Assembly: GCF_963664075.1 (NCBI RefSeq)
Contig: NZ_OY760916.1
Coordinates: 3,059,001-3,123,000 of the forward strand
Reading direction: 5' to 3'
Source of the DNA: an uncultured Desulfobulbus sp.
GTDB taxonomy: Bacteria; Desulfobacterota; Desulfobulbia; Desulfobulbales; Desulfobulbaceae
DNA: 64,000 bases
Of this stretch, positions 1 to 10,219 are shown piece after piece; the first letter of the stretch is position 1; every line of letters begins with the position of its first letter. The notes under the pieces were generated by a model. The model ran no database searches and was not told where the DNA came from. It worked only from the letters and a program-made list of their open reading frames with translations. Position numbers and translations under genes: made by a program.

Positions 1-132
1 CCCATCAAGGTCGTCCCCTTTGATGTTAGCCTGATTGCGGTTTCCGCGATTGTCATTACCCTGGTCGCTACCTTATACCCCTCTTGGAAAGCCTCGAGAG
101 TTCGTCCAGCGGAGGCACTCAGCTATGAATAA
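1..132 (+). CDS. Lipoprotein-releasing ABC permease, LolC/LolE family (C-terminal fragment)
   Basis: Only the last 43 codons are in the window; the gene starts upstream. The reading frame is open from base 1 and stops with TAA at 130-132. The translation has a hydrophobic segment (SLIAVSAIVITLVATLYP) followed by [17 protein letters not shown], the usual ending of MacB/FtsX-type LolC/LolE permeases. By family knowledge this inner-membrane protein works with the LolD ATPase to release lipoproteins to LolA. The lolD start codon lies inside the last codons of this gene (8-nt overlap), so the two are translationally coupled. LolC cannot be told from LolE on this fragment. Confidence 0.85.
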   Translation, partial: PIKVVPFDVSLIAVSAIVITLVATLYPSWKASRVRPAEALSYE

Positions 133-799
133 TCCTCTGCTCCAGGCGCAAGGACTGACCAAGAATTACCAGCGGGGGAGCACCACTATTCCGGTGCTCA
201 AATCCGTGGACCTCACCATAGAGAAGGGGGAGATGACAGCCATTGTCGGTGCATCCGGCTCCGGAAAGACCACCCTGCTGCAGATCCTCGGTACCCTGGA
301 TATGCCTGATGCAGGAACGCTTCTTTTCCAAGGGCAGGAGTTGACCGGTCGTTCGGAACCTACACTCGCCGAACATCGCAACCGTAATGTTGGCTTTATT
401 TTTCAGTTTCACCACCTGCTGCCCGAGTTCACCGCCCTGGAGAATGTCATGATGCCCGGCCTGATCAACGGCGGCCTCTCCAGTAAGATCGAAGCAAAAG
501 CCAGGCAGTTGCTCAGCCAGGTTGGCCTGGAAAATCGCCTGGATCATCGCAGTGGTGAGCTCTCTGGCGGTGAGCAACAACGTGTGGCCCTCGCCCGGGC
601 CTTAGTTATGGAACCAGCCCTTTTGCTTGCCGATGAACCCACCGGTAACCTGGACTCGGCCAGTGGCCAGCGGGTTTTTGATCTTTTACAAGATCTCTCA
701 ACCAGCCTGCATCTCTCCGTTGTCATGGTCACCCACAACATGGATCTCGCTCAGGCCATGGATCGATGTCTTACCCTGGCAGACGGACAGCTCCTGTAA
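125..799 (+). CDS. lolD: Lipoprotein-releasing system ATP-binding protein LolD
   Basis: A 224-aa ABC ATPase of normal LolD length. Walker A (GASGSGKTT, about residues 42-50), Q-loop region, ABC signature [15 protein letters not shown] (about 145), Walker [13 protein letters not shown] (about 163) and the switch His in VTHN are all present and intact. The start at ATG 125 ([11 protein letters not shown]) is chosen because it gives the canonical N-terminus; an upstream extension to 35 would only translate the permease gene out of frame. It overlaps the LolC/E stop, indicating coupled synthesis of permease and ATPase. Expected role: energising extraction of outer-membrane lipoproteins from the inner membrane. 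MacB-type ATPases are close relatives, but the LolC/E-like neighbour supports Lol. Confidence 0.92.
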   Translation: MNNPLLQAQGLTKNYQRGSTTIPVLKSVDLTIEKGEMTAIVGASGSGKTTLLQILGTLDMPDAGTLLFQGQELTGRSEPTLAEHRNRNVGFIFQFHHLLPEFTALENVMMPGLINGGLSSKIEAKARQLLSQVGLENRLDHRSGELSGGEQQRVALARALVMEPALLLADEPTGNLDSASGQRVFDLLQDLSTSLHLSVVMVTHNMDLAQAMDRCLTLADGQLL

Positions 800-868
800 T
801 TTCTGAGCTCAAGGCCTCCATTTTCACGGAAGAGTTGACGCCACCTGTCCCAACCACCTCATTTTTCC

Positions 869-3800
869 ATGCCCCTCTCCATTAACGATCCAATCTGCAC
901 GGGCCTCCTCGACAAAGTCGATCAGCTTCCTGATTTTGAACGGATGATTCTTCAGCTCCTGGCCGTGGCTGACGAGCCACTCACTGGACCTAAAATTCTG
1001 GAGCTCTGCAAAGAATCGAGTCTGCTTGCCAGCTTTGGCAAAGAGAACCTCTCTGTGGCCTCTTTATCCGTTCTCCTCCGCGGCTTAAAAACAGCAGGAC
1101 TTTTAGGCAGTGGTTACCAGGTCAATGAGTATATTGTCGAAGTCATGGTTCGCCGGGTCTTTGCCGACACCACAACCATCCTCAGCTCCCCTTCCCCGGC
1201 AAAGAAGAGAAAACGGGTCGACAGCCGCAGCCGCTCGCAAGCACGACGTACGCCAAAAGAAGAGCAAGCCCTTCCCCTGGGGCAGGCTTTAGCGCGAGCC
1301 GTACGTGTACTCCTCCCGGTGCCCGCCGTCTTTTCGGTCATTCGTAAAAATCAGATGACCTCCGCCTGTTCGCGCAAGGTACGTGAATTGCGCCTGGCTC
1401 TGGTTGACTCAAAAAATGCGCAGATTCAGACATTGGTGCAGGATCTTCTCGATCATTGCCTGCCCCTTCCTGAGCCCGACGGTCCCTATCATGACCCGAT
1501 CGTTCACATGGTCAACACGCCTTTTGATCCCGCCTGGCTGAGCTCGCTCTCGCCCCACAGGCAGGGGATCATCTTTCAGCGTCTCTTTGCCTATGCCTAC
1601 TACAATCAGGAAAATGACAGCCAGGCCCTACAACTGATCCTTCAAAACGCCCCCTACAACCGGCTCAAAGGGACCAACCGCGAGGAGCTGCTCTTTCACC
1701 TGCTCATACGCCTGCTGCTGACCGGGCAACTGGACCAGGCTGCAACCATTCTTGCCGCACCCCAGCAAGAACCCATAGCGGACTGGAATATGGGCATGCA
1801 GGGCTGGCTTTCCCTGCTCCAAGGTCAGGTGGAAAAGGCAATTGCACTCTATGAGGCAGATCTGAAAACCCATCGTCGCCTCACAAAAAAACGAAACCAG
1901 TTCTACTGTACCATTACCGGCCCATTTTTTATCTATGCCCTGGTCATCCAGGGCAGCCCGGCCAGTCTCAATCGGGCCGCTGAGCTGCTGAAACTGGTCG
2001 AGCAACAACTTCCCCCGTACAAATCCCTTCCCGTCTATGCCGCCCTTGGGGCCATACTGGCAAATCTGACCGGAACACCGCCTGAGACGGCCTGCCGCCC
2101 CCTGCCACCACTCAACAGCAGATTGATGCACGCCAACGGCCCCGCCGGGCCGCTGTTTGTGGCCATGGCCCTCTTTTGCTGTAAGGGAAAGCTCACTCGC
2201 AAGCAAATATCCGCTCTGGAAGAGATCCTCCACCGTTGCCAGGAATGCGGTGATCACTGGATGAGCCTGGAATATGTCCAGTTGCTCACGCGTGCCGACA
2301 AAGCAACTCCCCAACGGCAACAACTGCTCGCCACACTTAAGCAAGCCACTGGTATCGTCCCCTTAAGTGGAGCGCTCCAGGTTGAGGAGCCCTGGCAAAA
2401 AAATCTGCGGGCCCTGCAGATGGTGGTGGAAAACGCGGTGGTCCAGCCCCCCCCGGGGAAGGCTCCAGCGGAGACGAGGGTTATTTACCTGTTAGCCTTC
2501 AGCCGCTCAGGTGCACTTGATGAGATTACTCCGCTGGAGCAGAAACGCACCGCCCGGGGGAGCTGGAGCAAAGGCCGAGCCATCGCCCTCAAACGGCTGG
2601 CAACGGGTGAGAACCTTGACTCGCTCAGCGAACACGACCAGCGAATTCGAGCGGCAATTCGTCGCTCGAATTCCTATTACAACCACTACGGATACAGCTT
2701 TAACATGGTTGAGCTCCTGCCTACCCTGGTGGGCCATCCCCTGCTCTTTCTGGCCGAGTCCCCCAACACGCCTGTTGAAATAGTTGCCGGCGTGCCCGAA
2801 GTGCAAATCGATTCCCAGGGAGACAATCTCGCCATTGTTCTGCTCCCCAAAAATCCCTTTGAAGAGCGTCACGTCCTGGTTCGCGAATCACCGACCCGAT
2901 ATCGGGTGGTTACCTTCAATCAGGCACAACTGCAGCTTGCCCAACTCATTGGCAGCCAGGCGATGACGCTGCCCGCCTCGGCAGGTGAACAACTCAACCC
3001 TATTCTCTCTTCCGTGGCCAGTCTCGTGCCCGTTCATTCTACAGTTCCGGGGACCGCATACTCTGTGGAAAACGTAGAGGCCGACTCTTTACCCCGGGCC
3101 TACCTCCTGCCCCATGAAGCCGGCCTGCGCTTCGAGCTGTTGGTCCAGCCCCTGGGGGAAAAAGGCCCCTGTCTCAAGCCAGGAAAAGGGGAAAAGAACC
3201 TGATGGCCGATGTTGCGGGCAAACGATGCCAATGCATCCGCACGCTTAAGGAGGAACAACAACGGGCTGCGGCCTTACTGCACCAGCTTCCTTGCCTGGA
3301 ACACCTTGCAGAGATGGATGAGCAGTGGTTTGGACCACAAGCCCATGAGGGGCTGCAACTACTCCTGGAGCTCCAGGAGGCACAGGCTCAAGGGATCACG
3401 CAGGTAGTTTGGCCTGAGGGAGAAAAATTCAAACTTGGCAAGACACTGAGCTTGGGCGACATGGAGATGCGGCTCAACAGCAGCCAATCCTGGTTTGAAA
3501 TCGAAGGTTCGCTCCAGGTGGATGGAGATCGCGTTCTTGACATGCGCCAGCTCCTTGCCCTGCTAGCCGAGACACCCCATCGTTTCCTCCCCCTGGGTGA
3601 TGGCGAATTTGCAACCATTTCCAGTGAGTTGCGCAAACGGCTTGATGATCTTGCGGCCCTTGGCCAGCGAAAAGGGAAAAAGCTGACATTTCATCCCCTG
3701 GCAGCCTTTGCCTTTGAGGACCTCACCGCTGAGGTGGGACAACTGAAAGCAGACAGTCAATGGCAGCAGCGGCTCAGCACCATTCGTGAAGGGATGGCCC

Positions 3801-5206
3801 AAACACCCCAGCCCCCGACAACACTCAAGGCCCAGCTTCGGGACTATCAACTCGAGGGTTTTGTCTGGCTGGCCCGCCTGGCCCACCTGGAATTTGGCGC
3901 CTGCCTTGCCGATGACATGGGCCTGGGCAAGACCCTCCAGGCCTTGGCGGTAATCCTCCACGCTGCCCATCAAGGCCCAACCCTGGTGGTGGCTCCCACA
4001 TCAGTCTGCGCCAACTGGATCATCGAAGCCCAAAAATTTGCCCCAACCCTTCGACCAGCCCTCTTTGGTGGCACTGATCGAGCCGGACAGCTGGCCACGC
4101 TGGCCCCCTTTGATCTGGTCATTGCCAGCTATGGGCTTTTGCACCAGGAAGCTGATCTCTTGGGCCAGGTTGCCTGGCAAACAGTGGTCCTCGACGAGGC
4201 CCAGGCCATCAAAAACGCTGCCACCAAACGCTCTAAGGCGGCCATGCAGCTCCAGGCAAAATTTCGTCTGATTACCACGGGCACCCCCATTGAAAACCAT
4301 CTCACTGAATTTTGGACCCTGTTTCACTTTATCAATCCGGGGATGCTGGGTTCAAAAGAACGCTTCAACAACCGCTTTGCTCTCCCCATCGAACGGGATC
4401 ACAACCGTGAGGCAGGTCGCCGCCTGAAGAAACTGGTCCGTCCTTTTATTCTGCGCCGGTTGAAAACCCAGGTACTGGAAGAGTTGCCCCCACGAACCGA
4501 GGTCATCCTTGAGGTCGAGCAAAGTCCAGAGGAGGCCGCCTTTTACGAGGCATTGCGTCAGCAAGCCCTGGAGCGGATCGAAAGCGAACAGGCCGCAAAC
4601 GGCCAGGCACCAATGCGTATTCTTGCGGAAATCACCCGCCTACGCCAAGCCTGTTGTCACCCACGCCTGGTGGAACCGAATTCAAAACTCAGCGGGGGAA
4701 AGCTGCAGCTCCTGGGCGAGGTGCTGGGCGAACTCCTGGAGAACGGACATAAGGCCCTGGTGTTCAGCCAGTTTGTGGGACACCTGAACATGATCCGAGA
4801 ACATCTGGACGCACGCTCCATCACCTACTGCTATCTTGACGGCACAACACCCGCTAAAAAACGACAACAACAGGTCGATATTTTTCAGGCTGGCCAGGTG
4901 GATCTTTTTCTGATCAGCCTCAAAGCAGGTGGACTGGGCCTCAACCTCACGGCGGCGGATTACGTCATCCATATGGATCCCTGGTGGAATCCCGCGGTGG
5001 AAGATCAGGCCTCGGACCGTGCCCACCGCATGGGCCAGGAACGTCCGGTTACCGTCTATCGCCTCATCACCAAACAGACCATTGAAGAAAAAATTGTCCG
5101 CCTCCACGCCGAAAAACGCGATCTGGCGGATACGCTCCTCAAAGAAACCAACACGACAACGCCCCTGTCTACGGATGAACTGTTACGCCTGATTCGAGAG
5201 GAGTAA
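869..5206 (+). CDS. SNF2-family DEAD/DEAH-box helicase, very large
   Basis: 1445 aa. The C-terminal 450 residues form a standard SNF2 ATPase: motif I ADDMGLGKTLQ (about 1013), motif II DEAQ in VVLDEAQAIKN (about 1110), motif III TGTPIEN, and the helicase-C lobe ending in QASDRAHRMGQ (about 1380). The first roughly 950 residues contain no motif I can name; residues about 230-520 look alpha-helical and repeat-like, and residues 110-130 are a basic linker (KKRKR). A short Cys-containing segment (GKRCQCIRTLKEEQ) lies at about 787. SNF2 proteins translocate on double-stranded DNA to remodel protein-DNA complexes; in bacteria their targets are mostly unknown. Its start is 69 nt after the lolD stop, so it may be co-transcribed, but no functional link is evident. 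Confidence 0.88.
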   Translation: MPLSINDPICTGLLDKVDQLPDFERMILQLLAVADEPLTGPKILELCKESSLLASFGKENLSVASLSVLLRGLKTAGLLGSGYQVNEYIVEVMVRRVFADTTTILSSPSPAKKRKRVDSRSRSQARRTPKEEQALPLGQALARAVRVLLPVPAVFSVIRKNQMTSACSRKVRELRLALVDSKNAQIQTLVQDLLDHCLPLPEPDGPYHDPIVHMVNTPFDPAWLSSLSPHRQGIIFQRLFAYAYYNQENDSQALQLILQNAPYNRLKGTNREELLFHLLIRLLLTGQLDQAATILAAPQQEPIADWNMGMQGWLSLLQGQVEKAIALYEADLKTHRRLTKKRNQFYCTITGPFFIYALVIQGSPASLNRAAELLKLVEQQLPPYKSLPVYAALGAILANLTGTPPETACRPLPPLNSRLMHANGPAGPLFVAMALFCCKGKLTRKQISALEEILHRCQECGDHWMSLEYVQLLTRADKATPQRQQLLATLKQATGIVPLSGALQVEEPWQKNLRALQMVVENAVVQPPPGKAPAETRVIYLLAFSRSGALDEITPLEQKRTARGSWSKGRAIALKRLATGENLDSLSEHDQRIRAAIRRSNSYYNHYGYSFNMVELLPTLVGHPLLFLAESPNTPVEIVAGVPEVQIDSQGDNLAIVLLPKNPFEERHVLVRESPTRYRVVTFNQAQLQLAQLIGSQAMTLPASAGEQLNPILSSVASLVPVHSTVPGTAYSVENVEADSLPRAYLLPHEAGLRFELLVQPLGEKGPCLKPGKGEKNLMADVAGKRCQCIRTLKEEQQRAAALLHQLPCLEHLAEMDEQWFGPQAHEGLQLLLELQEAQAQGITQVVWPEGEKFKLGKTLSLGDMEMRLNSSQSWFEIEGSLQVDGDRVLDMRQLLALLAETPHRFLPLGDGEFATISSELRKRLDDLAALGQRKGKKLTFHPLAAFAFEDLTAEVGQLKADSQWQQRLSTIREGMAQTPQPPTTLKAQLRDYQLEGFVWLARLAHLEFGACLADDMGLGKTLQALAVILHAAHQGPTLVVAPTSVCANWIIEAQKFAPTLRPALFGGTDRAGQLATLAPFDLVIASYGLLHQEADLLGQVAWQTVVLDEAQAIKNAATKRSKAAMQLQAKFRLITTGTPIENHLTEFWTLFHFINPGMLGSKERFNNRFALPIERDHNREAGRRLKKLVRPFILRRLKTQVLEELPPRTEVILEVEQSPEEAAFYEALRQQALERIESEQAANGQAPMRILAEITRLRQACCHPRLVEPNSKLSGGKLQLLGEVLGELLENGHKALVFSQFVGHLNMIREHLDARSITYCYLDGTTPAKKRQQQVDIFQAGQVDLFLISLKAGGLGLNLTAADYVIHMDPWWNPAVEDQASDRAHRMGQERPVTVYRLITKQTIEEKIVRLHAEKRDLADTLLKETNTTTPLSTDELLRLIREE

Positions 5207-5291
5207 GACCTTCTCCCCGAATACCTCTGGTTTTGCTGCATACGATGCTTATCGTTTTTGCATTGCCTACACCCTATCCCAGGAGGTTTTC

Positions 5292-6278
5292 ATGTTTCGT
5301 TTCTTACTTGGCTTCTTCAGTGTTGTTACCATTGTTCTTTTCTCTTCAGTCCTTCCTCTCCAGGCTCAGGCCCCCATGGCCGCGACCCAATCACCTGGGT
5401 TTTACCGGATGCAGCTCGGTGATTTTGAGATCACAGCCCTCTATGACGGCGCGGTGCAACTCGACACTAAACTTTTACGCAATATTAACCCGCAAGAACT
5501 TAATCCCCTCTTAGAGGCAAAGTTTGTCCAGAGTCCCAAAATGCAAACCGCGGTCAACGGCTATCTGATCAATACAGGCAACCACCTGGTCTTGATCGAT
5601 ACCGGTGCCTCCTCGCTCTTTGGCCCAACGCTTGGCTTTATCCATGCCAACCTCAAAGCCAGTGGCTACAAACCCGAAGAGATCGACACCATCATCTTCA
5701 CCCATATGCATGCCGATCATATCGGTGGCCTGGTCAATGAGGATGATGAACCGCTGTACCCGCAAGCACAAGTCTTTGTCGCCCGTCAAGAGGCAGATTA
5801 CTGGCTCTCTGCACAACGGGCAGCCAAAGCTCCTGAAAATCGACAACACGTCTTTGCCATAGCCCGCGAGGTAACAACTCCTTACCGACAGGAGAACCGA
5901 TGGCACCCCTTTTCAGAGAACTCTGAAATAGTTCCCGGTATCCGCAGTATGGCAGCCAACGGCCATACCCCCGGGCATACCGGTTTCCTAATTGAATCAA
6001 AGGGCCAACGCCTCTTTATCTGGGGAGATATTGTCCATGCCCATGCGGTGCAGTTTGCCCGCCCCGAGGTTTCCATAGAATTTGACACCAACCCTGTTGA
6101 GGCCGTCGCGACCCGCAAGGCGCTGCTTGCCCAACTCGCCGCCAGCGGTGATCTCGTCGCCGGAATGCATCTCCCCTTTCCCGGTCTTGGTCATGTTCAT
6201 GCTGAAGGAAAAGAAAAGTATAGCTGGGTCCCCATTGAACTGACCCCACTGCCCTTTACTCACTCAACCGACCAATAA
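5292..6278 (+). CDS. Exported metallo-beta-lactamase-fold hydrolase
   Basis: 328 aa. An N-terminal signal peptide (hydrophobic residues 3-22, likely cleavage after AQA near 27) predicts export to the periplasm. The zinc motif HMHADHIGG is at about residue 137, a downstream His is in NGHTPGHTGF and an Asp in IWGDIVH, so the binuclear site looks complete. A strong ribosome-binding site (AGGAGG, about 5281-5286) fixes the ATG at 5292. The architecture resembles quorum-quenching lactonase/YtnP-like and methyl-parathion-hydrolase-like MBL proteins; the substrate cannot be read from sequence. It stands alone between the SNF2 gene and the convergent asd gene. Confidence 0.85.
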   Translation: MFRFLLGFFSVVTIVLFSSVLPLQAQAPMAATQSPGFYRMQLGDFEITALYDGAVQLDTKLLRNINPQELNPLLEAKFVQSPKMQTAVNGYLINTGNHLVLIDTGASSLFGPTLGFIHANLKASGYKPEEIDTIIFTHMHADHIGGLVNEDDEPLYPQAQVFVARQEADYWLSAQRAAKAPENRQHVFAIAREVTTPYRQENRWHPFSENSEIVPGIRSMAANGHTPGHTGFLIESKGQRLFIWGDIVHAHAVQFARPEVSIEFDTNPVEAVATRKALLAQLAASGDLVAGMHLPFPGLGHVHAEGKEKYSWVPIELTPLPFTHSTDQ

Positions 6279-6285
6279 CAAAATT

Positions 6286-6364
6286 TGATTACCAGCAATA
6301 CTGAGCTCGAAACGACGAGATCTCCCTTTGGTCGAGATGAATCTGGGAGGTGCAGTGGTAATCA
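6286..6364. repeat. Large inverted repeat between convergent genes
   Basis: A perfect 9-bp inverted repeat (TGATTACCA at 6286-6294, TGGTAATCA at 6356-6364) encloses 61 nt that include a smaller CTCGA/TCGAG pair. It lies just after the MBL hydrolase stop. There is no T-run at the right end, so it is not a classic intrinsic terminator. The interior AGCTCGAAACG is an 11-nt match to the dispersed element described elsewhere in this window, so this may be a decayed relative. Confidence 0.4.
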
Positions 6365-6367
6365 CAT

Positions 6368-6405
6368 AAAAAAAAGCGCCGCTCTCCCTGAAAGAAAGCG
6401 GCGCT
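6368..6405 (-). terminator. Intrinsic terminator of the asd operon
   Basis: A perfect 9-bp stem (AGCGCCGCT at 6375-6383, AGCGGCGCT at 6397-6405) with a run of eight A on its left side, which reads as a U-run after the hairpin on the minus strand. It sits about 100 bp past the asd stop. Confidence 0.85.
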
Positions 6406-6508
6406 GATGTACTCCAGATCAGCATGCTGAGCAAAAACCATGAGCACTCAAGACTGCCTCAGTTTCGTTGTTCAGTGACCAATCGGCGTTACAGATACAA
6501 GTTTGGAA

Positions 6509-7627
6509 TTACCCGATATATTCCAAGGCAATCTTGAGCATCCGCCGGACCGGCTCGGCTGCACCCCAGAGAAGCTGATCACCCACGGAGAAAGCGCTGA
6601 GATACTGGGGCCCGATATTCATCTTGCGCAGACGGCCCACCGGAATATCCAGGGTCCCGGTCACCCGGGCAGGAGTCAGCTCTTTCAAGGTTTCTTCCTT
6701 GGTGTTTGCAACCAGCTGCACCCACTGATTATGCTCGCTGATGGCCTGCTCAATCTCAGCAAGGGGAATATCCTGCTTCAATTTAATGGTGAAGGCCTGG
6801 CTGTGACAGCGCATGGAACCAATACGCACACAGCATCCGTCAATGGGAATAGTGCCCGGCGCCAGCCCTAAGATTTTATTGGTCTCCGTGACGCCCTTCC
6901 ATTCTTCACGGGTCTGGCCGTTGTCCATGGGAGAATCAATCCAGGGGATGAGGCTACCGGCCAGGGCTGCACCGAAATTGGTGGTGGGGAAGGCCGGGTT
7001 GCGCAGGGTCTCGACCACGTTGCGGTCCAGATCAAGGATCGCGGTGGCAGGATCATCCAAGAGCATCTCCGCATTCTCGCCTACCAGACGCATCTGGTTG
7101 ACCAGCTCGCGCATATTTTTCGCTCCGGCACCGGAAGCTGCCTGGTAGGTCTGGCTGGTGATCCACTCGACCCAACCCATTTCAAAGAGACCGCCAAGTC
7201 CCATCAGCATCAGGGAGACCGTACAGTTACCGCCAATGTATTTTTTAATGCCTTTGGCCAGTCCCTGTTCAATCACCTTACGGTTGACCGGATCAAGAAC
7301 AATGATCGAATCATCATCCAGACGCAGTTTTGAGGCAGCATCGATCCAATAGCCCTGCCAGTTCCCAGCCATCAGCTCGGGATGGACCTCGGCGGTGTAA
7401 CTGCCGCCCTGGCAGGAAACGATAATATCCATCTCCTTAAGCAGAGCCACATTGCGGGCATCCAGCAATTCGTAAACGGTGCCGTTGACTTCAGGCCCAG
7501 CCTGTCCAGCCTGGGAGGTGGAGAAGAAGCTTGGCTCATAGCCCTGAAAATCTCCCTCCTGCCGCATCCGCTCCATCAACACAGAGCCGACCATGCCCCG
7601 CCAACCGATAATACCTACTTTTTTCAT
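6509..7627 (-). CDS. asd: Aspartate-semialdehyde dehydrogenase
   Basis: 372 aa, the length of the enterobacterial-type Asd. The N-terminus [20 protein letters not shown] is the NADP-binding glycine loop; the catalytic Cys is in [14 protein letters not shown] (about residue 135) and [15 protein letters not shown] follows. It reduces beta-aspartyl phosphate to aspartate semialdehyde, the branch point to lysine/diaminopimelate, threonine and methionine. The start has AAGGA 5-6 nt upstream. It lies downstream of prs and leuB on the same strand and ends before a clear terminator, so it is probably the last gene of a leuB-prs-asd unit. The threonine branch is also represented in this window by thrC. 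Confidence 0.96.
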   Translation of the reverse strand: MKKVGIIGWRGMVGSVLMERMRQEGDFQGYEPSFFSTSQAGQAGPEVNGTVYELLDARNVALLKEMDIIVSCQGGSYTAEVHPELMAGNWQGYWIDAASKLRLDDDSIIVLDPVNRKVIEQGLAKGIKKYIGGNCTVSLMLMGLGGLFEMGWVEWITSQTYQAASGAGAKNMRELVNQMRLVGENAEMLLDDPATAILDLDRNVVETLRNPAFPTTNFGAALAGSLIPWIDSPMDNGQTREEWKGVTETNKILGLAPGTIPIDGCCVRIGSMRCHSQAFTIKLKQDIPLAEIEQAISEHNQWVQLVANTKEETLKELTPARVTGTLDIPVGRLRKMNIGPQYLSAFSVGDQLLWGAAEPVRRMLKIALEYIG

Positions 7628-7666
7628 AGCTTCCTTCCGCGTCTATTCAAGAGAGTAATGCCTGCC

Positions 7667-8587
7667 TCACTGCAGGCGAAAATGACTTTTGAGCTCATCG
7701 GCAATGACCGGTGCCACACTGTACACCTGCAGCAGATCATCACTTTCGGTGCCGGGATAGGTATCGGCGCCAATGATGCAGCTGATGCCCTTTTCGATAA
7801 ATCGCTCGCGCGCATTGCCCGCCAATACCAGGTGGGTCGCCATGACCATAACCCCGACCGCACCGGCCTGATAACAGCGGTCAACGGTCTGGAGCATGGA
7901 CCCGCCGGTACGGATCATATCGTCACAGATGATGGCGGTTCGTCCGCGCACAGCCCCCGAAAGCTGGCCGACAATAGTTTTATCCACATCATAACGGTCT
8001 TTATTGGCCGCCGTATGGGGGCAGTCCAAAAGCCCAGCCAGACGGGCCACCCGTTTGGAAAAACCGTAGTCGGGGGAGACCAGCACAATGTTTTCCAGCT
8101 GAAGCTCTTTAATCTTCTCGGCAGCCAACCGCTCGGTCCAGAGGTGGTTGGTATGTACCTCGCCACTATGGGCGTGGAGCACTGCCTCGGAGTGCAGATC
8201 GACAAAATTCACATAATCAGGCCGTGCCCGAAAAATCTGCCGGGTGCGAGTGATCCCTTTGGGAATTTCACCCGAACCAGGCTTCGCCCGCTCCATGGTT
8301 GAGTAGCCCAGGTAAGGAATCGTCACATTGATCGACAGGGCATTCCAGTAGCGGGCACCGGTTATCAGATCGATCAACTCCTGATGGCCGCTGTCATCGG
8401 CGGTGGAGCCGATAATCACCAGATCACACCCGGCAATATCCTGAGGAAAGGCATGATAGACCTCACCATCAGCAAAGGTTCGGGTAATCATCTGGGTAAG
8501 CGGTACATCCAGTTCCCTTGCGACCTTCTCGGCCAAATCAGCGCTCGAACTGGTTGCGAGTAAAACGATATTCTTTCTTCGTGGCAT
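7667..8587 (-). CDS. prs: Ribose-phosphate pyrophosphokinase-like protein, divergent
   Basis: 306 aa. The fold is that of PRPP synthases: N-terminal IVLLATSSSADLAEKVARE, FADGEVY, VDLHSEAV (metal/ribose region), SPDYGFSKRVARLAG and a PRPP loop. The start at ATG 8587 (MPRRKN) has GGAGGG at ideal spacing; an upstream in-frame start at 8632 is unlikely. Two key places differ from ordinary bacterial Prs: the flexible ATP loop reads YSTMERAKPGSGE where YxRQDRK is usual, and the PRPP-binding loop reads CDDMIRTGGSM where VDDMIDTAGT is usual. It may still make PRPP for the nearby his genes, or use a different nucleotide or phosphate donor; sequence alone does not decide. Confidence 0.8.
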   Translation of the reverse strand: MPRRKNIVLLATSSSADLAEKVARELDVPLTQMITRTFADGEVYHAFPQDIAGCDLVIIGSTADDSGHQELIDLITGARYWNALSINVTIPYLGYSTMERAKPGSGEIPKGITRTRQIFRARPDYVNFVDLHSEAVLHAHSGEVHTNHLWTERLAAEKIKELQLENIVLVSPDYGFSKRVARLAGLLDCPHTAANKDRYDVDKTIVGQLSGAVRGRTAIICDDMIRTGGSMLQTVDRCYQAGAVGVMVMATHLVLAGNARERFIEKGISCIIGADTYPGTESDDLLQVYSVAPVIADELKSHFRLQ

Positions 8588-8607
8588 TCCCTTCCCTCCC
8601 TCTACGC

Positions 8608-8682
8608 GAAAACCGGTTCTTTGGGACACCAATCTGATCCAGTAGTTCGTCTACGGGATCAGGAAGAGAAGAACCGGTTTTC
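8608..8682. repeat. Nested inverted repeat between leuB and prs
   Basis: Outer arms of 14 bp are perfect (GAAAACCGGTTCTT at 8608-8621, AAGAACCGGTTTTC at 8669-8682) and enclose an inner perfect 7-bp pair (CTGATCC at 8634-8640, GGATCAG at 8656-8662). The stem would be long and forked. On the minus strand no T-run follows it, so it is more likely an RNA-processing or regulatory hairpin, or a repeat element, than a terminator; it lies 20 nt upstream of the prs start codon. Confidence 0.6.
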
Positions 8683-8729
8683 ATTTATTGGTAAGGACAA
8701 CGAGCTGTTACCAGCCCGTGTCATGCAGG

Positions 8730-9845
<1,116 letters not shown>

Positions 9846-9927
9846 TTAGGGCAAACAGAAGAGAAGTATATTTACTTGTTCTTCTGTCAGTATCTTAAAT
9901 TAAACAACAAACAGAAAATTAACAAAT

Positions 9928-10023
9928 CCGTAAAAAGTCAGAAGCCGAAAAATCACACGTCGTGAAATCAATAGGTCACGAAGCTCGGAACGTCGTTCTC
10001 GAGGCTTTTTACGGGAACGACAA
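9928..10023. mobile_element. Dispersed MITE-like element, copy A
   Basis: Shares with copy C a left end (CGTAAAAAGTCAGAA), a right half (ACGAAGCTCG, then ACGTCGTTCTC) and the hairpin GTCGTTCTC (9992-10000) / GGGAACGAC (10013-10021) around GAGGCTTTTTAC. The left end lacks the TGGCC seen in copies B and C and no flanking duplication is visible, so it is probably an older insertion. It contains no coding capacity. Confidence 0.65.
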
Positions 10024-10121
10024 AATGAAAAAACACCAAAAAAATTCTATCAAGAACGAGCACTATTCTCCAGGGTGTCTAGAATAATTAGATTTTTCAA
10101 TCAAGGCCAGGTAAGCGAAGA

Positions 10122-10184
10122 CTCCGAGGATTGCGCAAAATTTTACCGCAGGCATATATTTGATATTCCGAGGATAAAATTTTA
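10122..10184. repeat. Imperfect tandem repeat with palindromic AAAATTTT boxes
   Basis: TCCGAGGA occurs at 10123-10130 and 10167-10174, each followed by AAAATTTTA (10137-10145 and 10176-10184). AAAATTTT is self-complementary, so the two boxes can also pair across the intervening 30 nt. It lies just beyond the end of rsmG. No other copy was found in the window. Confidence 0.45.
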
Positions 10185-10219
10185 AGCATGACGCCGGGAT
10201 TGGCAGAAAAAGCAATTAT

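Noticed and set aside
5511-5906. Minus-strand open frame of 131 aa inside the MBL hydrolase gene
   Set aside because: Lies entirely within a well-supported gene, with no ribosome-binding site and no recognisable domain; a shadow frame.
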